Assembly (NCBI RefSeq): GCF_035938995.1
Contig: NZ_DASZGI010000081.1
Span: 1-64,000 of the forward strand
Origin: DASZGI01 sp035938995
Lineage (GTDB): Bacteria; Actinomycetota; Actinomycetes; Streptomycetales; Catenulisporaceae
Direction of reading: 5' to 3'
DNA: 64,000 nt
Of the stretch, positions 34,018 through 43,299 are shown one piece after another. Numbering within the stretch: position 1 is the first letter of the stretch; each line of letters opens with the position of its first letter. Below the pieces are notes generated by a model. The model ran no database searches, was not told the DNA's origin, and saw nothing but the letters and a program-made list of their open reading frames with translations. The translations under genes and the position numbers were made by a program.

Positions 34018-34734
34018 ATGCCATCGGTCCGCGTGGGAGACATCAACGTCTACTACGAGCTCCACGGCGACGGCCCACCACTGGTGTTCATTGGGGGCCT
34101 GGGCACGGACCTGACGCTCTTCGCTCCGATGACGCGACAGCTCGCGCAGCACTTCCGCGTGCTGACCTTCGACAACCGGGGCGCGGGCCGGACGGATCAG
34201 CCCGACACCCCATACTCCATCCCGATGATGGCCCAGGACACCGTCGCCCTGATGGACACGCTCGGCGTCTCTCGCGCCCACATCATTGGCATGTCAATGG
34301 GCGGACGGATCGCAATAGAGATAGCTGGTCGGCATCCCGAGCGCGTGGACCGCCTCGTGCTGATCTCCAGCGCGGCTACCGGCACCGGTAGCCTGCACAT
34401 CTCCCTGCCCGCACGCCTGATGCGCACGGCTAAGCGCCTCCGGCTGCTCCCCCGTGCTGCCCATCCGCAGGCCGACCACGCGTATAGACATCAGCTCACC
34501 GCCAGCACCAGCTACGACGGCGCCGACCTGCTGCCGAAGATCACCGCCCCCACCTTGCTCCTGCACGGACGAAACGACCGCAGCATGCCCCTCGCCGCCG
34601 CCCAAGCCACTCAGAGCGGCATCCGTGACGCCCTCCTTGAGGTCTTCGACGGCGGACACATGTTCGCACTGCTCTCCCAGCGAACCACCGTCTTGGAACA
34701 CATCGAGGCATTCCTCAGCGACCACGTGCACTGA
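34018..34734 (+). CDS. Alpha/beta-fold hydrolase
   Basis: This 238-residue hydrolase has the nucleophile Ser93 in GMSMGG, Asp187 in LLHGRNDRSMP and His214 in DGGHMF. The oxyanion-hole motif GGLGTDLT and the FDNRGAGRTD strand are also present. The substrate is unknown; it is of the 3-oxoadipate enol-lactonase/BioH-like type. The gene and the 120 bases upstream are less GC-rich than the neighbours and include ATA codons (ATA-GAG-ATA near 34315), a mild sign of recent transfer. The convergent gap to the FHA gene (34735-34975) shows no gene, only CCCC-N6-GGGG near 34757. Confidence 0.85.
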   Translation: MPSVRVGDINVYYELHGDGPPLVFIGGLGTDLTLFAPMTRQLAQHFRVLTFDNRGAGRTDQPDTPYSIPMMAQDTVALMDTLGVSRAHIIGMSMGGRIAIEIAGRHPERVDRLVLISSAATGTGSLHISLPARLMRTAKRLRLLPRAAHPQADHAYRHQLTASTSYDGADLLPKITAPTLLLHGRNDRSMPLAAAQATQSGIRDALLEVFDGGHMFALLSQRTTVLEHIEAFLSDHVH

Positions 34735-34975
34735 TCCGGGCTGAACCCCCACCCGCCCCGGCGCTGGGGCCCCACAGTTCGCGCGGTCGGCTGGCATACC
34801 CGGAGGCTGCCGGTTCCCGGGCGGTGGCGAACATCGTCGCGCTGGCCGAGAAGCTCAGCTGAAGGCTGCTGATGGGGCCGCGAGCGTGCTGACGGTCAGG
34901 AAGAACGTGACCGGCGTAGGTGAACCGCCCTGTGCGCACAGCCAGAACCATAGCCGCAGGGACCGGGAGGCGGCG

Positions 34976-35926
34976 TCAGGCCTCTTCGAGGGTGAGGGTG
35001 GTCCAAACGCCGACGTGGATGCGGTCGCCCGCCTTGACCGGGACTTCGGTCTCGGCGGGGAGCGGGTCCTCAGCGCCGTTGAGCCGGGTTCCGTTGGCCG
35101 AATTGAGGTCCACCAGCGACCACGTGCCGTCCGGGGCGCGAAGCAGTTGCGCGTGCAGGTGCGAGACAGCCGGGTCGAGCGGTGGGCCGGTCAGGTCGAT
35201 CTCCACCACGATGCCCCGGCTGGCCGACGCACGGCCGATGCGCACCCGATCGCCGCTGAGGGCGAAACGCCGCTCGGACGTGTACTTGGGGAAGGGGAAT
35301 TCGGATTCGACGATGTCGCCGCGCTGGACCTGGGCCGTGTAGTAGTCCTGGTCGGCGTGGACGACGGCGGCGAGTGCCGTCGGCGCGGAAGGCGACACCG
35401 GCTCGCTGATGGTGGGCGCGGGCGCAGACGGTGTCGATTCGGATGGTGCGCTGCTGGACAGTCCAGGGTCAGGCGCGGCTGAAGCGCCGGACCCGGCGGC
35501 AGCAGCGGCGGCGCGCTCGGCTTTCTCGAGTTCTGCCTCGAGGTCGAGGTCGGGCCCGAGGACGGAGGTCGAAGCGAGTGGGTCGGCGGATGCGGGCGGC
35601 GGGGTGAGGGGCCCGCTGGCTGCGGAGGATGGCTCGGCGGAAGATGGCTCGGCGCCGGGCGGCACGAGGGCGGCGAGTTCGAAGTCGTACCCGTCCTCTT
35701 CGCAGAAGCGGCCGCTGCGGGCCGCCCCGCACACAGGGCACACCTCGCCGGGCCGGCCCGCCGTCGCGGTCGCCGCGAACGCTCCCCCGCCTGCTTCCGC
35801 CGCGCCCGCTCCCTCGGCCACGCCCGCGGCGGCAGACGGCGTGATCGCCGCGCCACCCATCACCGCGCCGCAGGTGTCGCAGTAGTCGGTGGTCTGTGAT
35901 TCGTGCCCTGAGGGACAGCGTGCCAT
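34976..35926 (-). CDS. Zinc-ribbon and FHA domain protein
   Basis: This 316-residue protein has two short Cys-rich ribbons at the N-terminus (CPSGHESQTTDYCDTCG near 4-20 and CPVCGAARSGRFCEEDG near 60-76), then a Pro/Ser-rich acidic stretch. A C-terminal FHA domain (about 215-316) binds phosphothreonine. FHA landmarks are VRIGRASASRG, the SHLHAQLLR strand and the LVDLNSANGTRLNG loop. It is the last gene of the PknG operon, 63 bp after the VWA gene. It is probably a substrate or reader of the kinase, as FHA proteins (GarA-like) are for PknG. That partnership is inference. Confidence 0.88.
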   Translation of the reverse strand: MARCPSGHESQTTDYCDTCGAVMGGAAITPSAAAGVAEGAGAAEAGGGAFAATATAGRPGEVCPVCGAARSGRFCEEDGYDFELAALVPPGAEPSSAEPSSAASGPLTPPPASADPLASTSVLGPDLDLEAELEKAERAAAAAAGSGASAAPDPGLSSSAPSESTPSAPAPTISEPVSPSAPTALAAVVHADQDYYTAQVQRGDIVESEFPFPKYTSERRFALSGDRVRIGRASASRGIVVEIDLTGPPLDPAVSHLHAQLLRAPDGTWSLVDLNSANGTRLNGAEDPLPAETEVPVKAGDRIHVGVWTTLTLEEA

Positions 35927-35989
35927 GGAATCCTCCCCGGGTTCCGCGCGTGTCCGGCGGCCGCCGCCTGTGGCCGTGAGACGTGCGCG

Positions 35990-37294
35990 CTAGTTCTTCG
36001 AGCCCTTGCCGACCCTGACGGTCTTGCTGGACCGGGTGTCGAGCGCCATCTCGTCCGCGTCCGCGACCCGTGCCTTCAGCCGCACCGTGCCGGTGGCCGG
36101 ATCCTCGACGTCGACCACCTTCGACAGCAGCTTCGCCGTGTCTTCGTTGCCTGATTGGGCGGCCAGCTGGACCGCTCGGCCGAGCTTCGCCGTCGCGGTG
36201 TCGAGGTCGCCGTTCTTGCGCGCCTCCAGGCCCGACTGGATCGCGTCGGCCAGTTCCGCCTGCCCGGTGTAGTGCGCCACCTGCCGGTTGATCTTGGTGG
36301 AGAGCGCGGCGTCGTCCGTCCACACCGCCCGGATCAGGCCCTGGCCGAGGACCGATGCCTGGCCTGAGCTGTCGATCATGACCAGCGAGGCGCGTGCGGC
36401 GAGCATCTCGTCTCCGACGGTGCCGGGGCGCACGGCCACGCAGACGTGGTAATCCCTTGATTCTGCGCCCCACGCCCCGGTCGGGTAGTCGCCCGCGAGC
36501 GGTCCGGTGGCCACCCGCTTCGCGGTCAGGTCCGCGACGGCCGGGGCGACCTGCTTGACGAACTTCACCGAGGCACCCTGCGGCGACCACAGGCGCAGCC
36601 GCACGTCGGCGACCGCCTTGCCCATCGCGTTGCCGATCATCGCCTCGAAGTCCGCGGCCAGGCCCCGTGGGTCCGCGACGATGTCCACCGTGCCGAGCAG
36701 TCCCTGGGCGACCCGGCGCAGCTCCGCCACCACCCAGTCGGTGCCGACGCCGCGGCAGTCGCAGGTGAACCGGCCCTCGCAGCGGGCGATCGCGGCGTCG
36801 AGGTCCGGCGGCGACTCGTGCTCGTCCTTGCCGTCGGTCAGCAGGATCGCGTGCCGGATCGCGCCCTCGTGCCCGGTGAACAGCCGGTCGGCGAGGGCGA
36901 GCCACTGGCCGATCGCGGTGCCGCCGCCCGCGGTGAGCCGGTCCACCGCGGCCTTCGCGGCGGCCCGGGTGGAGGCGTCGGCCGGAACCAGGTACTCGGT
37001 GCCGGGGAAGACCATGCGCGCCACGTGCGTCCCGGCGACCACGGCGAACGGCACGCCGTCGCGGATCGCGTCGATCGCCGCCTTGGTCGCCTGCCGGGCC
37101 GCGGCCATCTTGGTCGGCGGATAGTCCATCGACCCGGAGCAGTCGACCATGACGATCTGCGCGGCGCGGGCGGTCGACGGCCCGGCCGGGGTGCCGGTCG
37201 AGGTGACCGTCACGATCGCGTTGACCTCGGCCGCCCCGTCGGAGAGGTATTCGTTCTGGTAGACGCTGACGCTGAACTGTGGCTGCGCGCTCAC
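35990..37294 (-). CDS. VWA domain protein of the PknG operon
   Basis: This 434-residue protein has a von Willebrand A domain (about 45-225) with an intact metal-ion-dependent adhesion site: Asp51-x-Ser53-x-Ser55 (MVDCSGSMD), then TAGGGTAIG and LLTDGKDEH. A beta-rich middle region and a helical C-terminus (about 350-415, LADAIQSGLEARKNGDLDTATAKL, TPR-like) follow. There is no signal peptide, so it should be cytoplasmic. The GTG start overlaps the PP2C stop by four bases, so translation is coupled. Such VWA proteins occur with kinases and PP2C phosphatases in Ter-type stress systems. Confidence 0.88.
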   Translation of the reverse strand: MSAQPQFSVSVYQNEYLSDGAAEVNAIVTVTSTGTPAGPSTARAAQIVMVDCSGSMDYPPTKMAAARQATKAAIDAIRDGVPFAVVAGTHVARMVFPGTEYLVPADASTRAAAKAAVDRLTAGGGTAIGQWLALADRLFTGHEGAIRHAILLTDGKDEHESPPDLDAAIARCEGRFTCDCRGVGTDWVVAELRRVAQGLLGTVDIVADPRGLAADFEAMIGNAMGKAVADVRLRLWSPQGASVKFVKQVAPAVADLTAKRVATGPLAGDYPTGAWGAESRDYHVCVAVRPGTVGDEMLAARASLVMIDSSGQASVLGQGLIRAVWTDDAALSTKINRQVAHYTGQAELADAIQSGLEARKNGDLDTATAKLGRAVQLAAQSGNEDTAKLLSKVVDVEDPATGTVRLKARVADADEMALDTRSSKTVRVGKGSKN

Positions 37295-38409
37295 TGGTCG
37301 CTCCCCTCGACAGACGGCACACGTTGCGCGTCGATGTCGGCTGTGATCTCGGGTAATTCGATCGTCGCGGTGTCGCCGACCGGCTCGGGCGTCCTCGGCG
37401 GGGAGGCGGCCAGCACGACGGTGATGTTGTCCTGGCCGCCGCCGTCGAGCGCCACCGCGGTCAGCGACGCCGCGCCCGCCGCGAGGCCGCCCCAGCCGCC
37501 CGCCGCGAGCCGGGAGAGATCCGCGGCGTCCCAGACGTAGTTCCACAGGCCGTCGGAGCAGACGAGGACCAGGCCGGGGCCGTCGGGGACGAATTCGCGC
37601 AGGTTCGGCGGCTCCTCCGGGGCGTCCGGGCCGAGCCAGCGCAGGATGGCGTGGGCGTGCGGGGCCTTATACGCCTCGCCCTCGTCCACGTCGCCCTCCG
37701 CGACCAGTTGCCCGGCCCAGGTGTCGTCGTCGGTCAGGCGCGCGGATTGGCCGTCGGCGCCTGCCAGCCAATAGGCGCGGCTGTCGCCGACCCAGCCGAC
37801 TGTCACCCGGTCCGTTTGGATCACGGCGGCGACGATGGTGCAGGAAGGGGCGTTGGCGCGGTCCGGATAGCCTTCGGCCAGCTCCAGGACCGCGCGCTGG
37901 GCGGCCTCGATCGCCGCGCCGGTCGACTCGAGCGCGGGCCCGCCGCCGCGCATTGAGGCCACCAGGTCGTCGAGCGCCGTGTCGGCCGCGATCTGGGAGG
38001 CGCGGTCGGGGTCGTCGGAGGTGGACACCCCGTCGCAGACCACGACGACGGTGGCCGGCGCGTCCGTGTCCGCGCCGAGCACGGCGAGCGCCATCGCGTC
38101 CTCGTTGCGGCTGTGGCGCAGCCCTTTGTCGCTGACGCCGGCGACGGCGCCCAGGTCGCGCTCGACCCGGTCCCGGGCCGAGGGGGCCAGCCGCCCGCAC
38201 TGGTCGCAGTACCTGTCGGTGAACTCGGTCGAGCCGCAGGCCGGGCAGGGCAGCACGCCGTCGCCGACCGGTTCGGCGCGGCGCACTTTCAGGTCGGCGC
38301 CGCACGCTTCGCAGAACCCGTCGTCGGGCAGCACTTCGGCGCCGCAGGCGGGGCAGGCCGGGGTGGCGGAGGCGGCTTGGACGGGCGGCTCGGCGGCGTC
38401 GGGGTTCAT
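37291..38409 (-). CDS. PP2C-type protein phosphatase with zinc ribbons
   Basis: This 372-residue phosphatase begins with two CxxC ribbons (CPACGAEVLPDDGFCEACG, then CPACGSTEFTDRYCDQCG, about 18-75). A PPM Ser/Thr phosphatase domain follows (about 92-350). Metal ligands are in LRHSRNEDAM, VVCDGVSTS, VCSDGLWNYV and GGQDNITVVL. It should reverse phosphorylation by the kinase encoded just upstream. The ATG overlaps the kinase stop (ATGA) and its own stop overlaps the VWA start (GTGA), so the three are translated as a unit. Confidence 0.92.
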   Translation of the reverse strand: MNPDAAEPPVQAASATPACPACGAEVLPDDGFCEACGADLKVRRAEPVGDGVLPCPACGSTEFTDRYCDQCGRLAPSARDRVERDLGAVAGVSDKGLRHSRNEDAMALAVLGADTDAPATVVVVCDGVSTSDDPDRASQIAADTALDDLVASMRGGGPALESTGAAIEAAQRAVLELAEGYPDRANAPSCTIVAAVIQTDRVTVGWVGDSRAYWLAGADGQSARLTDDDTWAGQLVAEGDVDEGEAYKAPHAHAILRWLGPDAPEEPPNLREFVPDGPGLVLVCSDGLWNYVWDAADLSRLAAGGWGGLAAGAASLTAVALDGGGQDNITVVLAASPPRTPEPVGDTATIELPEITADIDAQRVPSVEGSDQ

Positions 38410-40754
38410 CAGACGACGGTCCTGGGACGCACCGAGTTGGCCCGGTCCACCAGTTCGATCCGGGTCGCGCGGTCCGGGGCCATCCGGGCGCGGGCCCGGT
38501 ACGCGCGCTCCAGGGCCCGGCGCACGTCCCGTTCACCGAGGCCGGCGTCGAACACCCGGTGGTGGTCGCCGGCGAGCCTCGGGTTGGCCGAGGTCCATTC
38601 CAGCGCGCCGTGCAGCACCGTGCACACCAGGGATTCGTACGCCTCGCCGTCCAGGCCGAGCGCTCTGACGCGGGCACCGAGGTCGCCCAGCTCGGTCGGG
38701 GTGGCCGCACCGGCGAAGCCCGGCGAGTTTATCCGGATCCTGATCGCCTCGATCTCGGCGGCGGTGTGGTGGATCGACGACTCGGGGACCTGCGCGAGCA
38801 CGCCGACCGCGCCGGTGTGGTCGCCCTGCGCGACGAGCAGCCGGGCCAGGGCGAACCCGGAGGTGACGTACGAGCGGTCGACCGCCCAGACGAGCCGGTG
38901 GTAGTGCTGGGCGTCGTCGGGCAGCCTGGCCAGTTCCGCCGTGACGGCGATGGCCAGCTTGGGGGCGGTCTCGCCGGGCAGCTCGTCGTAGCAGAGCTCG
39001 AAGTGGCGGCGGGCCCCGTCGGTGTCCGCCTGCGCAAGGGCGAGCAGGCCCTGGTACCAGTCGACCCGCCAGTCGAAGGCGTCCTCTTGGTGCAGCATGT
39101 CCAGCCAGTCGGACGCGTCCTTGAACTGGCCGCCCTCGATCGCGGCGCGCACCAGCCGGTAGTAGACCTCGGTGGACGGCTTCGGCAGCCGGTTCAGGGC
39201 GCTGATGACCTGGGCGGGCGGCCCGCCTAGGGTGGCCAGCGTGCCGGCGTTGGGGTCGGTCGGGTCGACGGTGGGGATGGGCAGCCCGGCGGCGAACTGC
39301 GCGCCGCTCGGCGTGCCCAGGTCGGTGCCGACGGCCGCGCGCTCGCCGGTGAAGAGCGTGGAGATCGCCGGCCGCGGCCGGCCGCTGTCCAGGGCGAGGA
39401 CCTCGCGCAGCACTCCGGTCAGCTGCGCGGCCATCTCCACCGCGGCGGAGAAGCGGCGCTCGCGGCGCGCGTGGGTGGCCCGCCGCAGCGCCCGGTCGAA
39501 GGACTCGTACCTGGCCAGCAGCGGCACGTCCTTGCGGGGCGGCAGCGAGGTGGCGTAGGTGGAGGTGTAGCCCTTGAAGTCGAAGGCGAGCACCGCGAGC
39601 ATCCGGCCGACGGTGAACAGGTCGGACTCGATCGTCGGGCCCACGTCGGCGATCTCCGGGGCCTGATAGCCGACGGTGCCGTAGACCGCCGAGTCCTCGT
39701 CGTCGAAGGCGCGCACCGCGCCCATGTCGATCAGCTTGAGCTGCTCCTCGGACTGGATGATGTTGTCCGGCTTGAAGTCGCAGTAGAGCAGGCCGATCGA
39801 GTGCAGGTAGCCGAAGGCGGGAAGGATCTCGATGGCGTAGGCCAGTACCTGCGCGAGCGGCAGCGGGGCGCCGCCGTTCTGCTCCTTGTAGTCCAGGGCG
39901 ATCTGCTTGAGCGACTTTCCGCCGACGTACTCCATGACGATGTAGTCGCCGGAGGCGTGCTGGACGAAGTTGTAGATCTTCACCACGTTGGGGTGCTCGA
40001 CCTCGGCCAGGAACTGGCGCTCGGCGATCGCGGCGGACATCGCGTCCGCGTCGCCGGTGTCGAGCAGGCCCTTGAGCGCGACCCAGCGCCCTGAGACGTT
40101 GTTGTCCCGGGCCAGGTAGATCCAGCCGAGGCCGCCGTGGGCGATGCACCCGAGCACCTCGTACTGTCCGCCGATGACCTCCCCGGCGGACAGTTTGGGG
40201 GTGAAGTCGTAGGCGCCGCCGCACTTGGCGCAGAAGCCGCTGGTGCGGCCCGGGCGCCCGTCCCGGCCGCGGCCGACCTGCGTGCCGCAGTTCGAGCAGA
40301 ACCGCTTGTGTTCGGGGACCTGCGGGTTGGCCAGCACCGCCTCGCTGGGGTCGCGGTATTCGACCTCGGGGATGTCCACCAGTCCGAGGCCGAGTCCGCC
40401 GCGTCCGGTGGAGCGGGAGCCGCGGCTGGAGGACGTGCTGCGGGAGGTGGTCGTGCGCGCGGAGCGGGCCGAGCCGCGGGTGCGGCCGGTGCTGGTGCGC
40501 CCGGTGCTCCGGGTGCCGCTGGTGGTGCGTCCGCTGGCAGCGGTGCCGGTGTGGGCGACGCCCGGCTGCGCGGCTATGCCGCAGGTGTCGCAGTACCCGT
40601 CTTCAATGGTGCCGCCGCAGCCGGGACGTGCACAGCGCTGCGGGCCCGCCGTCGCCGTCGTCCCCGACTTCTGCGCCAGCCCGCAGGTGTCGCAGTACCC
40701 GTCTTCGATCGTGCCGTCACAGCCGGGCCGACCGCATTTGACCGCCCCGCTCAT
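38409..40754 (-). CDS. pknG: PknG-type serine/threonine protein kinase
   Basis: This 781-residue soluble kinase has PknG layout. N-terminal ribbons (two copies of CxGTIEDGYCDTCG, about 7-60) precede a Ser/Thr/Arg-rich linker and a rubredoxin-like Cys pair region (CSNCG and CAKCGG, about 145-175). The kinase domain is at about 187-440 and TPR helices at about 530-700. The glycine loop GCIAHGGLGWIYLA, the LYCDFKPDN catalytic loop without HRD Arg, LKLIDMGAV instead of DFG, and the C-terminal LVDRANSVRP all match mycobacterial PknG. In relatives PknG tunes glutamate metabolism through FHA proteins. The ATG overlaps the stop of the gene before it. The two added N-terminal ribbons are not typical of mycobacterial PknG. 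Confidence 0.93.
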   Translation of the reverse strand: MSGAVKCGRPGCDGTIEDGYCDTCGLAQKSGTTATAGPQRCARPGCGGTIEDGYCDTCGIAAQPGVAHTGTAASGRTTSGTRSTGRTSTGRTRGSARSARTTTSRSTSSSRGSRSTGRGGLGLGLVDIPEVEYRDPSEAVLANPQVPEHKRFCSNCGTQVGRGRDGRPGRTSGFCAKCGGAYDFTPKLSAGEVIGGQYEVLGCIAHGGLGWIYLARDNNVSGRWVALKGLLDTGDADAMSAAIAERQFLAEVEHPNVVKIYNFVQHASGDYIVMEYVGGKSLKQIALDYKEQNGGAPLPLAQVLAYAIEILPAFGYLHSIGLLYCDFKPDNIIQSEEQLKLIDMGAVRAFDDEDSAVYGTVGYQAPEIADVGPTIESDLFTVGRMLAVLAFDFKGYTSTYATSLPPRKDVPLLARYESFDRALRRATHARRERRFSAAVEMAAQLTGVLREVLALDSGRPRPAISTLFTGERAAVGTDLGTPSGAQFAAGLPIPTVDPTDPNAGTLATLGGPPAQVISALNRLPKPSTEVYYRLVRAAIEGGQFKDASDWLDMLHQEDAFDWRVDWYQGLLALAQADTDGARRHFELCYDELPGETAPKLAIAVTAELARLPDDAQHYHRLVWAVDRSYVTSGFALARLLVAQGDHTGAVGVLAQVPESSIHHTAAEIEAIRIRINSPGFAGAATPTELGDLGARVRALGLDGEAYESLVCTVLHGALEWTSANPRLAGDHHRVFDAGLGERDVRRALERAYRARARMAPDRATRIELVDRANSVRPRTVV

Positions 40755-42004
40755 GCTCCCACTCCCCCTCGACCACTGGTCTCGTCCAGCGCCAGAACCG
40801 CCTTCTGGTACACCGAGAGCGCCTTCGTGGACGCCGCCAGATCGCACGGTTGCGACCAGAGCAGCTCCCTCGCGGCTTGATAGTACGCCTCGAGTCCGGC
40901 ATCCTCCGACGCTCCGAATCTTGCCGCGCGCACCCGGTAGGCGGCGAGTCTGCCCCGCAATTCCTCGCGCCTTTCTAACAGCCCGGTCAGCGCCTGATGT
41001 GTGCGGTTGGCCACGGCCGACGCGGCGTCGATGGCGCTCTCGAGGGCTGCCGCCTCCTCCGCCAGCCGCCGCCACAGGCCGCGCTCGCGCAGATCGGTCA
41101 GCGCGGCAAGGCGGGCGCGCAGGGCCGCGGCCTGGTAAGTGCGCGCGGGCAGGGCGGCGACCAGGATCTTCTCCCGGACGCGGGCCTCGGCGGTGCGCTG
41201 CGCTTCCTCGACCTCGTCGATCCGGTCGATCAGCCGGGCCAGGTGCTGCGCCCGGCGCTCGAAGTCCGCGCGCAGGTCGGCGGCGCCGGACACGCTGGCG
41301 GCGACCGACTCCAGGTCCTCGCGGATCCGGGCCAGCCGGGCCGGGAAATCCGAGCGCGGCGCGCTCAGCCCGATCGGATCGGCGAAGATCTCGCGGCGCA
41401 GCGCGCTGTACGCGTCGCCGACGCCCGCGACGGCGGCGGCCAGCGTCCGGTCGTCGAGGCCGCGCACGGCGGCGATCACCTGCTTGAGCCGCTCCTGGAC
41501 CGGATCGGCCTGCTGGAACAGCCGGTTCCAGGCGGCCTCGACGGCGCCCACGAAGTCCGCGGCGAGCTGGTAGTCGTTCTCCATGCGGGAGAGCGTCTCG
41601 GCCAGTGTCGAGGTCTCGGTGACGACGGACGGGCCGAGCAGGGTGCGCTCGGACAGCGTGACCGCCTTGCTGGACAGCGTGATCGACTTGCCGCGCAGCA
41701 GGTCGGCGATGGCCAGCAGTTCCTCGGGCCTGGGCTTGGGGCGTCGGCCGCGGATCTCCCCGGCCCGGTTCAGCACGTCCTGGTAGGCGGTGTAGTTGTC
41801 CCACAGCGCGGCGATCCGGCCCGAGGCGCGCTGCCAGCGCTCCGCGGTGACGCCGGTCAGCGGAGCGCTGTCGAGTAGCTTGTAGCCGGAGTTGTCGGCG
41901 AGCGCGAGCAGCGCCTCGGAGATGCGGGCCGCGTCGGCGCCGAGCCGGGCCAGCTCGGCGTCCACGGCCTCGCGGGTCGGCGGGCCGAAGACCGGGAATG
42001 CCAT
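40751..42004 (-). CDS. Helical coiled-coil protein opening the PknG operon
   Basis: This 417-residue protein is almost entirely helical, with heptad-rich stretches (about 60-110, 190-330). It has no signal peptide, no membrane segment and no catalytic motif I recognise. It starts MAFPVFGPPTREAVDAELAR. The frame is open upstream to 42160, but that part is Arg-rich and noncoding in character. It is translationally coupled to pknG (ATGA overlap), so it probably acts with the kinase as an adaptor or scaffold. That role is inference from the coupling alone. Confidence 0.8.
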   Translation of the reverse strand: MAFPVFGPPTREAVDAELARLGADAARISEALLALADNSGYKLLDSAPLTGVTAERWQRASGRIAALWDNYTAYQDVLNRAGEIRGRRPKPRPEELLAIADLLRGKSITLSSKAVTLSERTLLGPSVVTETSTLAETLSRMENDYQLAADFVGAVEAAWNRLFQQADPVQERLKQVIAAVRGLDDRTLAAAVAGVGDAYSALRREIFADPIGLSAPRSDFPARLARIREDLESVAASVSGAADLRADFERRAQHLARLIDRIDEVEEAQRTAEARVREKILVAALPARTYQAAALRARLAALTDLRERGLWRRLAEEAAALESAIDAASAVANRTHQALTGLLERREELRGRLAAYRVRAARFGASEDAGLEAYYQAARELLWSQPCDLAASTKALSVYQKAVLALDETSGRGGVGA

Positions 42005-42225
42005 GGCCACCACGTTAGTCGGCACACCCGCAGCGGCGGCAACAGTTCGAAGCCGACCGTGCGCAGCCCGGCTCCACCGCCGGCGTATCCGCCGTCGTCG
42101 CCACCCCGCCCCTCCCCGATTTCGCGCGTCGCGCCGTCGCCGGGCGATCGCATCCACCATATTCCATTCCCCGGGTAGGGGGCGGGCACACGGGGACGGA
42201 CGCTGAGGGATGCGATCGGCGCGGC

Positions 42226-42978
42226 TCAGACTTCGGCGAGCAGGGCGGGCAGCTCAGTCAGGGCATTGAGACGGAAGTCGGCCTTGGCTATGACGTCCGG
42301 GTGATCGGCGTAGTAGTAGCCCCAGGGGCCGCGGCGTACGTGTGCGGTGCGCAGGCCGGCTTCCCAGGCCGGGCGCAGGTCGTTGTCAAGGCGGTCGCCG
42401 ACGTAGCAGATCCGCTGCGCGGTCACGCCCGGCCGCAGGGTGGCGCAGACCTCGACGATCTTGGTGAAGAACCGCGGATCGGGTTTGGCCACGCCCCAGG
42501 CCGCGGAGGTGGTCACCAGGTCCACCGGCAGGCGCAGCGACTCGAGGATGTCGTGCGACCGCGCCGTCTGGTTCGCGGCGATCACCACGAGGTATCCGGC
42601 GTCGCGCAGCGCCTGCATGGTCGGGCGGGCGTCCGAGTAGAGGTCCGGCTCACCGTATCCCTCGGCGCGGCCGGCCACCGCGCGGCGCTCGCGCTCCTCC
42701 TCGAGGTCGAAGCCGGGCCGGAAGTACTCGAACACGGCGACGTGGTCGCGGCCGGCGCCGACCACCGCGCCGAACAGGGCGGAGAAGGTGTGGCGGGGCA
42801 CGCTGAGCCAGTCGGCCCAGGCGTGGTACTCGACGGTCTCGTCGACCAGGGTCTCGCCGACGTCGAACACGACGGCGTCGACGGTGCGGGACTTCGGGAA
42901 GGGGAAAGGGTGGCGGGTCTCCTCCCGCGGCGCGGGGCCGGGGGCGGGAGTGATCAGGGGGGTGGGGGTGGTCGACAC
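42226..42978 (-). CDS. HAD-superfamily hydrolase
   Basis: This 250-residue HAD hydrolase has motif I VFDVGETLVDE (nucleophile Asp and acid/base region), motif II VVIAANQT, motif III Lys in AAWGVAKPDP, and motif IV YVGDRLDNDL. The helical cap lies at about 50-110. It probably dephosphorylates a small phosphometabolite. The GTG start has AGGAG seven bases upstream. A 7-bp inverted repeat lies 48 bp before the start. The substrate is not known. Confidence 0.9.
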   Translation of the reverse strand: MSTTPTPLITPAPGPAPREETRHPFPFPKSRTVDAVVFDVGETLVDETVEYHAWADWLSVPRHTFSALFGAVVGAGRDHVAVFEYFRPGFDLEEERERRAVAGRAEGYGEPDLYSDARPTMQALRDAGYLVVIAANQTARSHDILESLRLPVDLVTTSAAWGVAKPDPRFFTKIVEVCATLRPGVTAQRICYVGDRLDNDLRPAWEAGLRTAHVRRGPWGYYYADHPDVIAKADFRLNALTELPALLAEV

Positions 42979-43299
42979 GATCAGGCTCCTGACGCTGTGT
43001 CTGGGATTGTAGGGCTCGAAGAAAGACGTGCAATTGCGGCTGCACGTGCTTTTCCATCCCGTGTGCGAGTGTAGGCACCCTACGAGGTGACTGGCACAAC
43101 TTCTACCCCGACAACCACTCGTACGTGTGACGGTGTGGCAGACAACGGCGCCCGGCCGTGGTGGGGGCCGGGCGCCGAATGGGCTCGTATGTTCGAAGCG
43201 CCGCCGGAGCACACGGCGCGGTCGGCCAACTGGTTCAGACTCAGCGTCGGTTCAGGCGCGGCGTTGGTCCAAATGCAGCGTTGGTCAGCTGCTGCGGGT
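42979..43299. other. 321-bp intergenic region between the HAD and NRAMP genes
   Basis: Both flanking genes are on the minus strand. ACGTGCA-N8-TGCACGT (43026-43047) is a candidate operator for the HAD gene. GGCGCCCGGCC-N8-GGCCGGGCGCC (43147-43176) is an 11-bp hairpin that probably ends the transporter transcript. No gene was found. Confidence 0.6.

Noticed and set aside
34735..34975. Gene fragment ending in ...AVANIVALAEKLS
   Set aside because: A short plus-strand frame ending near 34861 looks faintly protein-like, but no family or start could be assigned.
40755..41804. Long N-terminal extension of the PknG frame
   Set aside because: The extension is Arg/Gly-rich and lies antiphase over the coiled-coil gene; ATG 40754 has a good ribosome site and a coupled overlap.
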